Source of the DNA: Aliarcobacter skirrowii CCUG 10374
GTDB lineage: Bacteria; Campylobacterota; Campylobacteria; Campylobacterales; Arcobacteraceae
Assembly (NCBI RefSeq): GCF_003544835.1
Contig: NZ_CP032099.1
Location: 1,488,001-1,552,000 of the forward strand
Direction: 5' to 3'
DNA: 64,000 nt
In this document: one piece after another, positions 57,290 to 64,000 of the stretch
Position numbering within the stretch: position 1 is the stretch's first letter
How the letters are laid out: the number at the start of each line of letters is the position of its first letter
Notes under the pieces: generated by a model
Told to the model about the DNA's origin: nothing
Database searches by the model: none
The model's input: only the letters and a program-made list of their open reading frames with translations
Position numbers and translations under genes: made by a program

Positions 57290-57580
57290 ATGAAAAAAAT
57301 CATTCTAACAACTATTGCTTTATCAGCATTTGCTTTTGCAGCTGCACCAGCATCTTATGCTACATGTAAAGCATGTCATGGAGTTAAAGGTGAAATAAAT
57401 GTAACTACTCAAAGTAAATCGTTTGTTCCAGCTAACCAAACTAAAGAAAATATAGTAAAAGCTTTAAATGGTTATAAAGATGGATCTTATGGTGGTCCTA
57501 TGAAAGCACTTATGAAAGGTTATGCAACAAGATTAAGTGATGCTGATATTAAAGAGTTAGCTGAATATATGGGAAAATAA
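57290..57580 (+). CDS. Small periplasmic cytochrome c (c553-like)
   Basis: A 96-residue class I cytochrome with signal peptide (about 1-18, MKKIILTTIALSAFAFAA) and heme motif CKACH. The segment ALNGYKDGSYGGPMKALMKG contributes the likely Met ligand, and LAEYMGK ends the last helix. It is probably a soluble electron carrier to the cbb3 oxidase or a peroxidase. It resembles the lipoprotein cytochrome at 33 kb (GYKDGTYGGEFKTIMK), indicating related genes. It lies between the hemH and ccoIS operons. Confidence 0.93.
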   Translation: MKKIILTTIALSAFAFAAAPASYATCKACHGVKGEINVTTQSKSFVPANQTKENIVKALNGYKDGSYGGPMKALMKGYATRLSDADIKELAEYMGK

Positions 57581-57602
57581 TCTAAGATTATTTTACTAAA
57601 TC

Positions 57603-57636
57603 AAAGAGGATAAGTTTTACTTATCCTCTTTTTTTT
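57603..57636. terminator. Bidirectional terminator between cytochrome c and ccoS
   Basis: A 13-bp stem (AAAGAGGATAAGT / ACTTATCCTCTTT) with a TTT loop is followed by TTTTTG on the plus strand. It includes the ccoS stop codon. Confidence 0.88.
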
Positions 57637-57859
57637 GCTCTTTTTCTTTCTCTAAGCTATCTTTTTTTGCATCTTTAATAGCTTGCTCTTTTTTTATAGC
57701 ATCATTTAAATCATCAACACTATCAAAAAGTAAACCACTTGTAATTTTATTTGCATCATCAAATTGACCATTTTTTGCTGCCCAAATAAACAAAAGTAAC
57801 ATTCCAGCTGAGATTATAAGTCCCACAATTAACATAAAAAATAGTGTATCATCAATCAT
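57617..57859 (-). CDS. ccoS: cbb3-type cytochrome oxidase assembly protein CcoS
   Basis: This small membrane protein is needed for cofactor insertion into cbb3 oxidase. It is 80 residues, with one membrane helix at about 7-27 (FFMLIVGLIISAGMLLLFIWAA), followed by the CcoS motif NGQFDDANKITSGLLFDS and a Lys/Glu-rich tail. It overlaps ccoI by 8 bp with its own AAAGGAT site. Structural ccoNOQP genes are not in this window. Confidence 0.9.
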   Translation of the reverse strand: MIDDTLFFMLIVGLIISAGMLLLFIWAAKNGQFDDANKITSGLLFDSVDDLNDAIKKEQAIKDAKKDSLEKEKEQKKEDK

Positions 57860-60287
57860 TTTTATCCTTTAATTTAATTCTTAGTGAGTTAAAAATAACT
57901 ACAAGTGAGCTTAAACTCATTGAAAGAGCTGCTACAAGAGGAATAACATATCCAGCCATTGCTAAAGGAATTGTTACAGAGTTATAAATAAGTGAAAAAG
58001 CCAAATTCTGTTTAATATGTTTATATGTCTTTTTTGATATTTTAAAAGTATCTTCTAGTGCTTTTAATTTTGAATTTAAAATCACAATATCAGATACAAG
58101 CATTGAAACATCAGCTGAATTTCCCATAGCAATTGCAACATCACTTGAAGCTAGTGCAACACTATCATTAACTCCATCCCCAACCATTACAACAATTTTT
58201 TCATCATCTTTTAGTTTTTTGATAAAATCTGCTTTATTTTGTGGAGTTTGATTAAAATAGAACTCATCTATTTTAAGCTCATTTGCAACCTCTTTTGCAA
58301 CAAAACCATTATCTCCAGTTAGCATTACACTTTTTATATTTTTACTCTTTAAATAATCTATTAGCTCTTTTGCATCATCTTTTATCTCATCACTTAATTC
58401 AAAAATAGCAACTATTTTTTTATCTACTGAAAAAGAGTATATAGTTTTAAAAGTTGTAAAATCAATATCAATTCCAAACTCTTTTTGAAGCTCTATATTT
58501 CCACCCAAAAGAGATAAATCTTTATATTTTGCACTTAAACCTTTTGCTTCAATATTTTTTACATCTTCTAAAGTTAATTTCTCTAAAGAGTAATTTTTTT
58601 CTAAATATTTTTTAACTGCAAGGCTTACTGGATGATTTGAACTATCTAAAAGTGAATATAAAAGATTTAAGATATTTTTATCTTCACTAAAAATTTGTGA
58701 ATTTTCTACTTTTAGCTCACCTTTTGTAAGTGTTCCTGTTTTATCAAAAACTACAATATTTGCATTTGCAATTGTCTCAATATATTTAGCCTCTTTTAAA
58801 AGCAAAGATTTTTTTGCTAATTGTGAAATTCCAACCAAACTTGCCATTGGAGTTGCAAGTGCTAAAGCACAAGGACAAGCAATTACAACAACTGAAACAG
58901 CTGTTATAAATGATCTTTCAAATTGATTTGTATTTTCAAAGTAAAAACCTAAATCAAGACCAAAATAGTACCAAACCAAAAAAGTAGCAAATGCAATAGT
59001 AAGAATTGTTAAACTAAACCCTCTTGATAGCTTATTTGCCAAAGTTTGGATTTTTGGTTTTGAATTTAGTGAATCTTCAAGTAAAGTTACAATTGATGAA
59101 AAAGTAGAGTTTTTAAAATCTTTTGTAACTTCAAAATGAATTAAAGAGTCTAAAATAGCAGTTCCACTATATATAATATCATCTTGTTTTTTATAAACAG
59201 GAGTTGATTCTCCTGTTAAACTTGACTCATCAAATGATGCACTTCCAAATACAATTTTTCCATCAACTGGAACTTTCTCTCCAATTTTAAGTTCAATAAT
59301 ATCTCCAACTTTTATAGAGTTTAAAGCTCTTGTCTCTTTTTTCCCATTCTCTATTACAACAGCTTCTAAAGGTAGAGTTGATTTTATTTTATCAAGTGTA
59401 TCAACTGCTGATTTTTTTCCAATAACTTCAAGATATTTTCCAACCAAAACAAAAGTTATAATCATAGCAACTGAATCAAAATAGCTCTCACCCTTTGCTC
59501 CAAGCATCACACTAAGTGAGTAAAGATAGGTTAAAGATGCACCTGTACTTACAAGTAAATCCATATTTACCATACGGTTTTTTACTCCATAATAAGCACC
59601 TTTATAAAAAACAAACCCACTATAAAACAAAACTGGAGTTGTTAGAATAAACTCAGCAAAATGAATCATATCTTTTACTTCATTGCTCATTCCTGTAAAA
59701 AAGCCTGTATATTTTGCAACACTTAGCATCATAATATTCATAGTACAAACAACAGCTACCATCATTCTTACAAAATAGTCTTGTTTCGCTTTTTTTGCCT
59801 GAACATCAGCCACACTTGAATCATAAGCATAAGCGTTGTAACCAATTGCTCTAATCTTTTTTATAATATCTGATAGCTTTAAAATATCACTATTAAAAAC
59901 AACTCTAGCCTTATTTGTTGTAAAATTGATATTTGCTTCAATAACACCTTTTGTATCATACAAAATCTTCTCATTTAACCAAATACAAGCAGCACAATGA
60001 ATTCCTTCAAGTATTAAATCAATTTGAGTAAAACCATCTTTTGTTTTTGATGTGTAGTTATCTAAAAAATTTTGAGAGTCAAATTTTGATAAATCATCAT
60101 TAGAGATTTGAAGAGGAGCTTTTATGCTCTTATTTCCAAGCTTTTCATAAAAAGAGTCAAGATTTTCATCTTTTAAAATATGATAAACACTTTGACAACC
60201 ACCGCAACAAAAATTTAAATCATTCTCTTTTATCATTACACTACTATCAAATGATAAATGACAATGATTACATACTATTTTTGACAA
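57852..60287 (-). CDS. ccoI: Copper-transporting P-type ATPase CcoI/FixI for cbb3 oxidase
   Basis: The 811-residue P1B ATPase supplies copper for cbb3 oxidase assembly. The N terminus has a cysteine-rich metal-binding region (CNHCHLSF, FCCGGCQSVY) and an HMA domain with GIHCAACIWL, the FixI-type combination that separates it from CopA. The core has TGES, CPCALALATP, DKTGTLTKG and MVGDGVNDSVAL. The start is TTG with AGGAG upstream. It is followed by ccoS. It differs in role from the efflux pump CopA at 49-51 kb: slow delivery rather than detoxification (family knowledge). Confidence 0.95.
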   Translation of the reverse strand: MSKIVCNHCHLSFDSSVMIKENDLNFCCGGCQSVYHILKDENLDSFYEKLGNKSIKAPLQISNDDLSKFDSQNFLDNYTSKTKDGFTQIDLILEGIHCAACIWLNEKILYDTKGVIEANINFTTNKARVVFNSDILKLSDIIKKIRAIGYNAYAYDSSVADVQAKKAKQDYFVRMMVAVVCTMNIMMLSVAKYTGFFTGMSNEVKDMIHFAEFILTTPVLFYSGFVFYKGAYYGVKNRMVNMDLLVSTGASLTYLYSLSVMLGAKGESYFDSVAMIITFVLVGKYLEVIGKKSAVDTLDKIKSTLPLEAVVIENGKKETRALNSIKVGDIIELKIGEKVPVDGKIVFGSASFDESSLTGESTPVYKKQDDIIYSGTAILDSLIHFEVTKDFKNSTFSSIVTLLEDSLNSKPKIQTLANKLSRGFSLTILTIAFATFLVWYYFGLDLGFYFENTNQFERSFITAVSVVVIACPCALALATPMASLVGISQLAKKSLLLKEAKYIETIANANIVVFDKTGTLTKGELKVENSQIFSEDKNILNLLYSLLDSSNHPVSLAVKKYLEKNYSLEKLTLEDVKNIEAKGLSAKYKDLSLLGGNIELQKEFGIDIDFTTFKTIYSFSVDKKIVAIFELSDEIKDDAKELIDYLKSKNIKSVMLTGDNGFVAKEVANELKIDEFYFNQTPQNKADFIKKLKDDEKIVVMVGDGVNDSVALASSDVAIAMGNSADVSMLVSDIVILNSKLKALEDTFKISKKTYKHIKQNLAFSLIYNSVTIPLAMAGYVIPLVAALSMSLSSLVVIFNSLRIKLKDKND

Positions 60288-60371
60288 AAAAAGTCTCCTA
60301 ACCGCTTATTATTAAACTATATATAAAAAAATTTAAGTATTATATCTTATTTATTTTCAAAGAGTGGTTTA

Positions 60372-61991
60372 ATGAACAAAGATATAGATAGGCTAAAAAA
60401 TGTTAATGTACTTTATGCTGAAGATGAGAAAGAGTTAAGAGATATTACATCTGAATTCTTAAAATCATTTACAAAAACGCAATATGTTGCTTCAAATGGA
60501 GAAGAGGGATTTAATCTATTTTTAGAGCATCAAGATAGTATTGATTTAATAATAACCGATATAAATATGCCTATTTTATCAGGTATGGATATGATTAAAA
60601 AAATTAAAGAGATAAATCCTAAAATTCCAATTATTATAGCAACTGCATTTTCAAATAAAGAGTATTTACTTGAAGCCATAAATATTGGTGTTGATAAATA
60701 TGTTCTTAAACCAATTGATATATCAAAACTTCTTCAAGCAATGCTTCAATCCTTAAATTATCATGAGTTAAAAGATTTATATACAGATAATCTTACAAAA
60801 CTTGCAAATAAAAATAGACTTCAAAAAGATTTAAAATACTCAAACAATGATCTATTAGCACTATTGGATATTGATGAGTTTTTAGCAACAAATGATCTAT
60901 TTGGTGAAAAAATTGGAGATAAAATTTTAATTGAATTTGCATCAAAAATGAGAAACTATTTTAGTTCAAAAGATTTTTCTCTTTATAGAATTGAGTCAGA
61001 TAAATTTGCCGTAAGTCCAAAAAATACTATTGATATAGATACTTTTTTTGTAATCTGTAGAGATTTTCTAGATACGATTGAAAGTGATGCTTTTTTAATT
61101 GATGATAATGAGATTGATGTAAATGTTACAATTGGTATTGCAAAAGGTGATGGAGAACAAGCTTATAAATATACAAAAAGAATTATAAACTATGCTAGAA
61201 AAAAATTCCAAAAAATTATGATTTATGAGGATTCATATAATATTCATAAATCTTTTGAGCAAAATATTATGTGGATAAAACTTTTAAAACAAGGTTTTAA
61301 AGAGAACTTATTAAAAGCATTTTTTCAACCTATTGTTGATACAAAAACTAAAGAAGTTTTAAAATATGAAGCACTTATTAGATACATAAGTCTTGATGGA
61401 AAAGTTCACGGTCCTTATGAGTTTTTAGAAGTTGCAAAAAAAACTAGACTTTATCAAAATATTGTAAAAGTTATTTTAGATGACTCTTTAAAACTAATAA
61501 AAGAGAAAAAGAAAAAAGTATCTATAAATATCTCTTATGTAGATTTAATAGATGATAAAACAAAAAAATATATTTATGACTTTTTAGAAAAAAACAGAGA
61601 GTTTGTAAACAATCTTGAGTTTGAACTATTGGAGAGTGAAGAGATTATAGATTTTAATATCATAAAAGATTTTATTACAAATGTATCTAAATATAGTTGT
61701 AAAGTTGGTATTGATGATTTTGGTGCTGGCTACTCAAATTTTCATATTTTATCAAAGTTAGATATTAGTTTTGTAAAAATAGATGGCTCATTAATAAAAG
61801 ATATTCACAACTCAAAAGAGCTTGAGATAATTGTAAGAACAATCGCAAGTATTGCTAAGGATTTTCATATAAAAACAATTGCTGAGTTTGTAGCAACTGA
61901 AAATATTTATGAAAAAGTTAAGGCTCTAAATATAGACTACTCTCAAGGTTACTATTTTGACAAGCCTTTAACATTTGAAGAGATAGTTTAG
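60372..61991 (+). CDS. Response regulator with degenerate GGDEF and intact EAL domain
   Basis: 539 residues. A receiver domain (about 10-125) has acidic residues AEDE, the phospho-acceptor in ITDINMP and the KP loop (VLKPID). A GGDEF-like domain (about 135-290) has the signature replaced by IESDKFAV, so it is probably not a cyclase. The EAL domain (about 310-535) keeps EALIR, the ISYVDL region, ELLESEE, IDDFGAGYSN, VKIDGSLI and the YSQGYYFDKP end, consistent with active c-di-GMP phosphodiesterase. No partner kinase is adjacent. It converges on gmk with 4-bp overlapping ends and no terminator between. Confidence 0.92.
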   Translation: MNKDIDRLKNVNVLYAEDEKELRDITSEFLKSFTKTQYVASNGEEGFNLFLEHQDSIDLIITDINMPILSGMDMIKKIKEINPKIPIIIATAFSNKEYLLEAINIGVDKYVLKPIDISKLLQAMLQSLNYHELKDLYTDNLTKLANKNRLQKDLKYSNNDLLALLDIDEFLATNDLFGEKIGDKILIEFASKMRNYFSSKDFSLYRIESDKFAVSPKNTIDIDTFFVICRDFLDTIESDAFLIDDNEIDVNVTIGIAKGDGEQAYKYTKRIINYARKKFQKIMIYEDSYNIHKSFEQNIMWIKLLKQGFKENLLKAFFQPIVDTKTKEVLKYEALIRYISLDGKVHGPYEFLEVAKKTRLYQNIVKVILDDSLKLIKEKKKKVSINISYVDLIDDKTKKYIYDFLEKNREFVNNLEFELLESEEIIDFNIIKDFITNVSKYSCKVGIDDFGAGYSNFHILSKLDISFVKIDGSLIKDIHNSKELEIIVRTIASIAKDFHIKTIAEFVATENIYEKVKALNIDYSQGYYFDKPLTFEEIV

Positions 61992-62608
61992 GCTTCTAGC
62001 CAACTATTTACTATCTCATCTTTTGAATATAGTTTTGACTTTACTCTTGCAGCTGTTGCAATAGCCAAAATCTGTTTTTTTGCCTCATTTAAGTTTTCAT
62101 TTACAATTAAATAATCATAATCTAAAAACTCCTCCATCTCAACTCTTGCATTTTCAACTCTTTTATTAATACTATCTTCACTATCAGTTGCTCTTGCAAT
62201 TAATCTTTGTTCTAATATCTTTTTTGTTGGAGTTGTAATAAATACAGAAGTTATTAGATTTTGAAGTTTTTTTCTTATAATTTTGTGCCCTTGAACATCA
62301 ATATCAAATATAACTAATTTTCCAGCATTTAAGGCTTCAATTACTGGTTTAAGTGAAGTCCCATAATAGTTGTCATGAACTTTTGCATACTCTAAAAAGT
62401 TTGCATCTTTTATATCCTCTTCAAACTTCTCTTTACTTACAAAAAAGTAATCAATTCCATCTTCTTCTGCTTCTCTTGGCTCTCTTGTTGTTGTAGAGAT
62501 AGAAAAATATAGATTTGGAATATTTTTTATAACTTCTTTTAATAGAGTAGATTTTCCACAACCACTAGGTCCTGAAACAATTAATACCGCACCTCTTAGT
62601 TCATTCAT
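61988..62608 (-). CDS. gmk: Guanylate kinase
   Basis: Gmk phosphorylates GMP to GDP. The 206-residue protein has P-loop SGPSGCGKST (about 13-22), GMP-binding STTTREPREAEEDG and YFFVSKEKFEE, and the lid region. The ATG follows GGAGAG. It is 3 bp downstream of the acidic 275-residue gene, with which it is probably co-transcribed. Confidence 0.96.
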   Translation of the reverse strand: MNELRGAVLIVSGPSGCGKSTLLKEVIKNIPNLYFSISTTTREPREAEEDGIDYFFVSKEKFEEDIKDANFLEYAKVHDNYYGTSLKPVIEALNAGKLVIFDIDVQGHKIIRKKLQNLITSVFITTPTKKILEQRLIARATDSEDSINKRVENARVEMEEFLDYDYLIVNENLNEAKKQILAIATAARVKSKLYSKDEIVNSWLEA

Positions 62609-62611
62609 AAA

Positions 62612-63439
62612 TTACTCTCCTTTTAGCGAAATTTTAAGATTTATAACTTCATTTCTAGCTAACCTATCTATTATATTTTGATTTAATTTAAGTAAAAGTG
62701 GCTTTAATTCATCCATTTTAAATCTATTTAAAACTAAAGTATAATCCTCTTTTTCTAAATCAAATTCATAATCTTTTACTTCATCAAGTGCATCATCAAT
62801 AATATCAGTGATATCTTTCCAATCTCTCTCTTCTAATTTTTGTATATTCTCACTTTTATCATCTAAAAAGCTATTTATCTTTTTTAACTCACTTTTATCT
62901 AGAACTCCACCTTGTCTAATAGAGTTTAAAGATACAATACTCTCATCATCTAAATCATTTTTTCTAAAAAAACCATCATCAAAATCATCTTCAATTAAAG
63001 TTTCAAAAAAATCCTCAGCTAAATCACTCTCTTTTTCTTGCATCTCATTAAAACTTTGCGAATCTTCAATATAGTTATCTTTAACTAAACTATCTTTAAA
63101 TGTATCAAAATTGTGACCATTTTCAATCTCATCTTTTAAAATCTTTATCTGCTCTTTTAATATAGCTTCAAGTTTTGTTGGTAAAAAAGGTCTAGGAACT
63201 ACAAAATCGCTTGGAAGGTCATAGCTTAACTCTTCAGAGTTAATAGCTGCAAGTTTTTTTGTAAATCTTTTTAACTTTAAAAAATCACTTCCAATAAAAG
63301 GTTGATCAACAACAATAAAGTCAAATTTACCTTGAAATTTTGTATTTCTTTCAATATTTAAATCAATTCCTAATCTTTTACAAACTAAATTAAATATATG
63401 CTCAATTATTGCTGTATTACAAATTAGAAGCAATTTCAT
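62612..63439 (-). CDS. Acidic protein of unknown function between lolD-like and gmk
   Basis: 275 residues, not assignable by eye. The N-terminal 90 residues look like an alpha/beta, receiver-like fold (MKLLLICNTAIIEHIFNLV, DFIVVDQPFIG) without phosphorylation residues. The centre (about 105-230) is very rich in Asp and Glu with short helices (DFFETLIEDDFDDGFFRKND). The C-terminal 40 residues resemble a small helical cap. There is no signal or membrane segment. It overlaps the upstream ABC ATPase gene by 4 bp (ATGA) and lies 3 bp from gmk. A role in transport or polarity is not supported beyond position. Confidence 0.7.
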   Translation of the reverse strand: MKLLLICNTAIIEHIFNLVCKRLGIDLNIERNTKFQGKFDFIVVDQPFIGSDFLKLKRFTKKLAAINSEELSYDLPSDFVVPRPFLPTKLEAILKEQIKILKDEIENGHNFDTFKDSLVKDNYIEDSQSFNEMQEKESDLAEDFFETLIEDDFDDGFFRKNDLDDESIVSLNSIRQGGVLDKSELKKINSFLDDKSENIQKLEERDWKDITDIIDDALDEVKDYEFDLEKEDYTLVLNRFKMDELKPLLLKLNQNIIDRLARNEVINLKISLKGE

Positions 63440-64000
63440 TTTAAAATCTCCTTCAAGCTTAAATCCTCCAACTTAAAAACTCTATCACACTTGAAAGCTA
63501 AATCATCTTCATGAGTAACTAAAACAAGTGCCGCATTATTATTTTTTATATATTCAAAAAGTGTATTCATAACTATATTTGCAGTTTTTTTATCTAAATT
63601 TCCCGTTGGTTCATCTGCAAATATTATATTTGGTTTTTTCATTAAAATTCTAGCAATAGATAATCTTTGTTGCTGTCCACCACTAAGCTCTCCAACACCT
63701 TGATTTAAAACATGAGCTATATCTAACTGCTCTAAAAGTCTATTGTCAATCTTCTCTTTGCTTAATAGTGTTGCTATTTGAAGATTCTCAATTGCACTAA
63801 ATCCTCTAAATAAATAGTGTGCTTGAAAAACTATTCCAAAATCTTCTCTTCTTATTTTTAAAAGCTTATCTTGCTTTAAAGAGTATATATCTTTATTTTT
63901 AAAAACAACAGTTCCAGATGTTGGCTTTAAAAGTGAAGATAATATATTTAAAAGAGTTGATTTTCCACTACCACTACTTCCAATAATTGCTATTGACTCT
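63436..64000 (-). CDS. LolD/MacB-type ABC transporter ATPase, 5' end outside window
   Basis: The frame is open from the right edge (188 codons visible). It shows Walker A GSSGSGKST, Q-loop VFQAHYLFRGF, signature LSGGQQQR, Walker B IIFADEPTGNLD and VTHE, the pattern of the 220-residue LolD/FtsE/MacB ATPases. The N-terminal 25-30 residues are missing. LolCDE moves lipoproteins out of the inner membrane, and FtsE (with FtsX) or MacB are alternatives. The absence of a typical permease in view leaves this open. Confidence 0.88.
   Translation of the reverse strand, partial: ESIAIIGSSGSGKSTLLNILSSLLKPTSGTVVFKNKDIYSLKQDKLLKIRREDFGIVFQAHYLFRGFSAIENLQIATLLSKEKIDNRLLEQLDIAHVLNQGVGELSGGQQQRLSIARILMKKPNIIFADEPTGNLDKKTANIVMNTLFEYIKNNNAALVLVTHEDDLAFKCDRVFKLEDLSLKEILK

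Overview
The window is a very AT-rich chromosomal segment from a member of the Campylobacterota (Epsilonproteobacteria). Its closest resemblance is to Arcobacteraceae (Aliarcobacter/Arcobacter-like). The basis is gene content and protein character (carboxynorspermidine spermidine pathway, cbb3 oxidase assembly genes ccoI/ccoS, CtsE/F-like DNA-uptake genes, DUF5718, a Bpt leucyltransferase), a tmRNA tag of the Campylobacter type (ANNTNYAPAYAKAA), low GC, frequent TTG/GTG starts and tightly overlapping genes. No species can be assigned without a 16S comparison.

Layout. 1-8.7 kb: a truncated AI-2E-type permease, ruvB, panB, trpA, bpt, the feoAB ferrous-iron system divergent from fur with a palindromic Fur-box candidate between them, a stand-alone DUF234-like gene and folE. 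8.7-16.3 kb (all minus strand): corA, a four-gene T2SS/type IV pilus-like block (GspF, GspE and two single-pass membrane proteins), era and the competence helicase gene comM. 16.3-19 kb: a Cache chemoreceptor, an Aer-like PAS protein and a zinc-ribbon membrane protein. 19-26 kb (minus): def-clpP-tig, two overlapping PPK2 kinases (one with an N-terminal module resembling an integrase arm-binding domain) and two spermidine-pathway genes. 26-32.8 kb: tmRNA, a ComEA-like gene and a complete rRNA operon (16S-tRNA-Ile-tRNA-Ala-23S-5S, minus strand) with a consensus sigma70 promoter and visible RNase III processing stems. 32.9-36.6 kb: a cytochrome c lipoprotein, clpA, clpS, and divergent bioD.

36.7-45.2 kb is the most unusual stretch. 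It holds a CitE-like lyase, a CoA ligase fused to a degenerate CitE-like domain, a mesaconyl-CoA hydratase-like MaoC protein, a second CoA-ester lyase, a class I fumarase (possible mesaconase) and a FAH-like DUF5718 protein. Together they look like a pathway for C4/C5 dicarboxylic acid CoA esters, for example mesaconate, citramalate or methylmalate. 45.2-46.9 kb has a hemerythrin/PAS sensor and a recombination scar: a frameshifted NIT-domain chemoreceptor fragment joined to a 207-bp second copy of the DUF5718 gene tail.

46.8-64 kb: porin, prs, a CopA copper ATPase with a CopZ-like domain fused at its C terminus (with what looks like the old copZ ribosome-binding site still present), lepA, a ComF-like gene, hisH and hisA separated by a stack of hairpins, hemH with an orphan ABC ATPase, a cytochrome c, ccoS/ccoI, a receiver-GGDEF-EAL protein, gmk, an acidic unknown protein and a truncated LolD-type ABC ATPase.

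Functional threads: natural transformation (GspE/F block, comM, comEA, comF), the bacterial N-degron pathway (bpt, clpS, clpA), metal and heme handling (feoAB/fur, copA, ccoI, hemH, corA), and dicarboxyl-CoA metabolism. Almost every convergent gene pair ends in a shared palindromic terminator that includes one or both stop codons. No CRISPR array, insertion sequence or prophage was seen.
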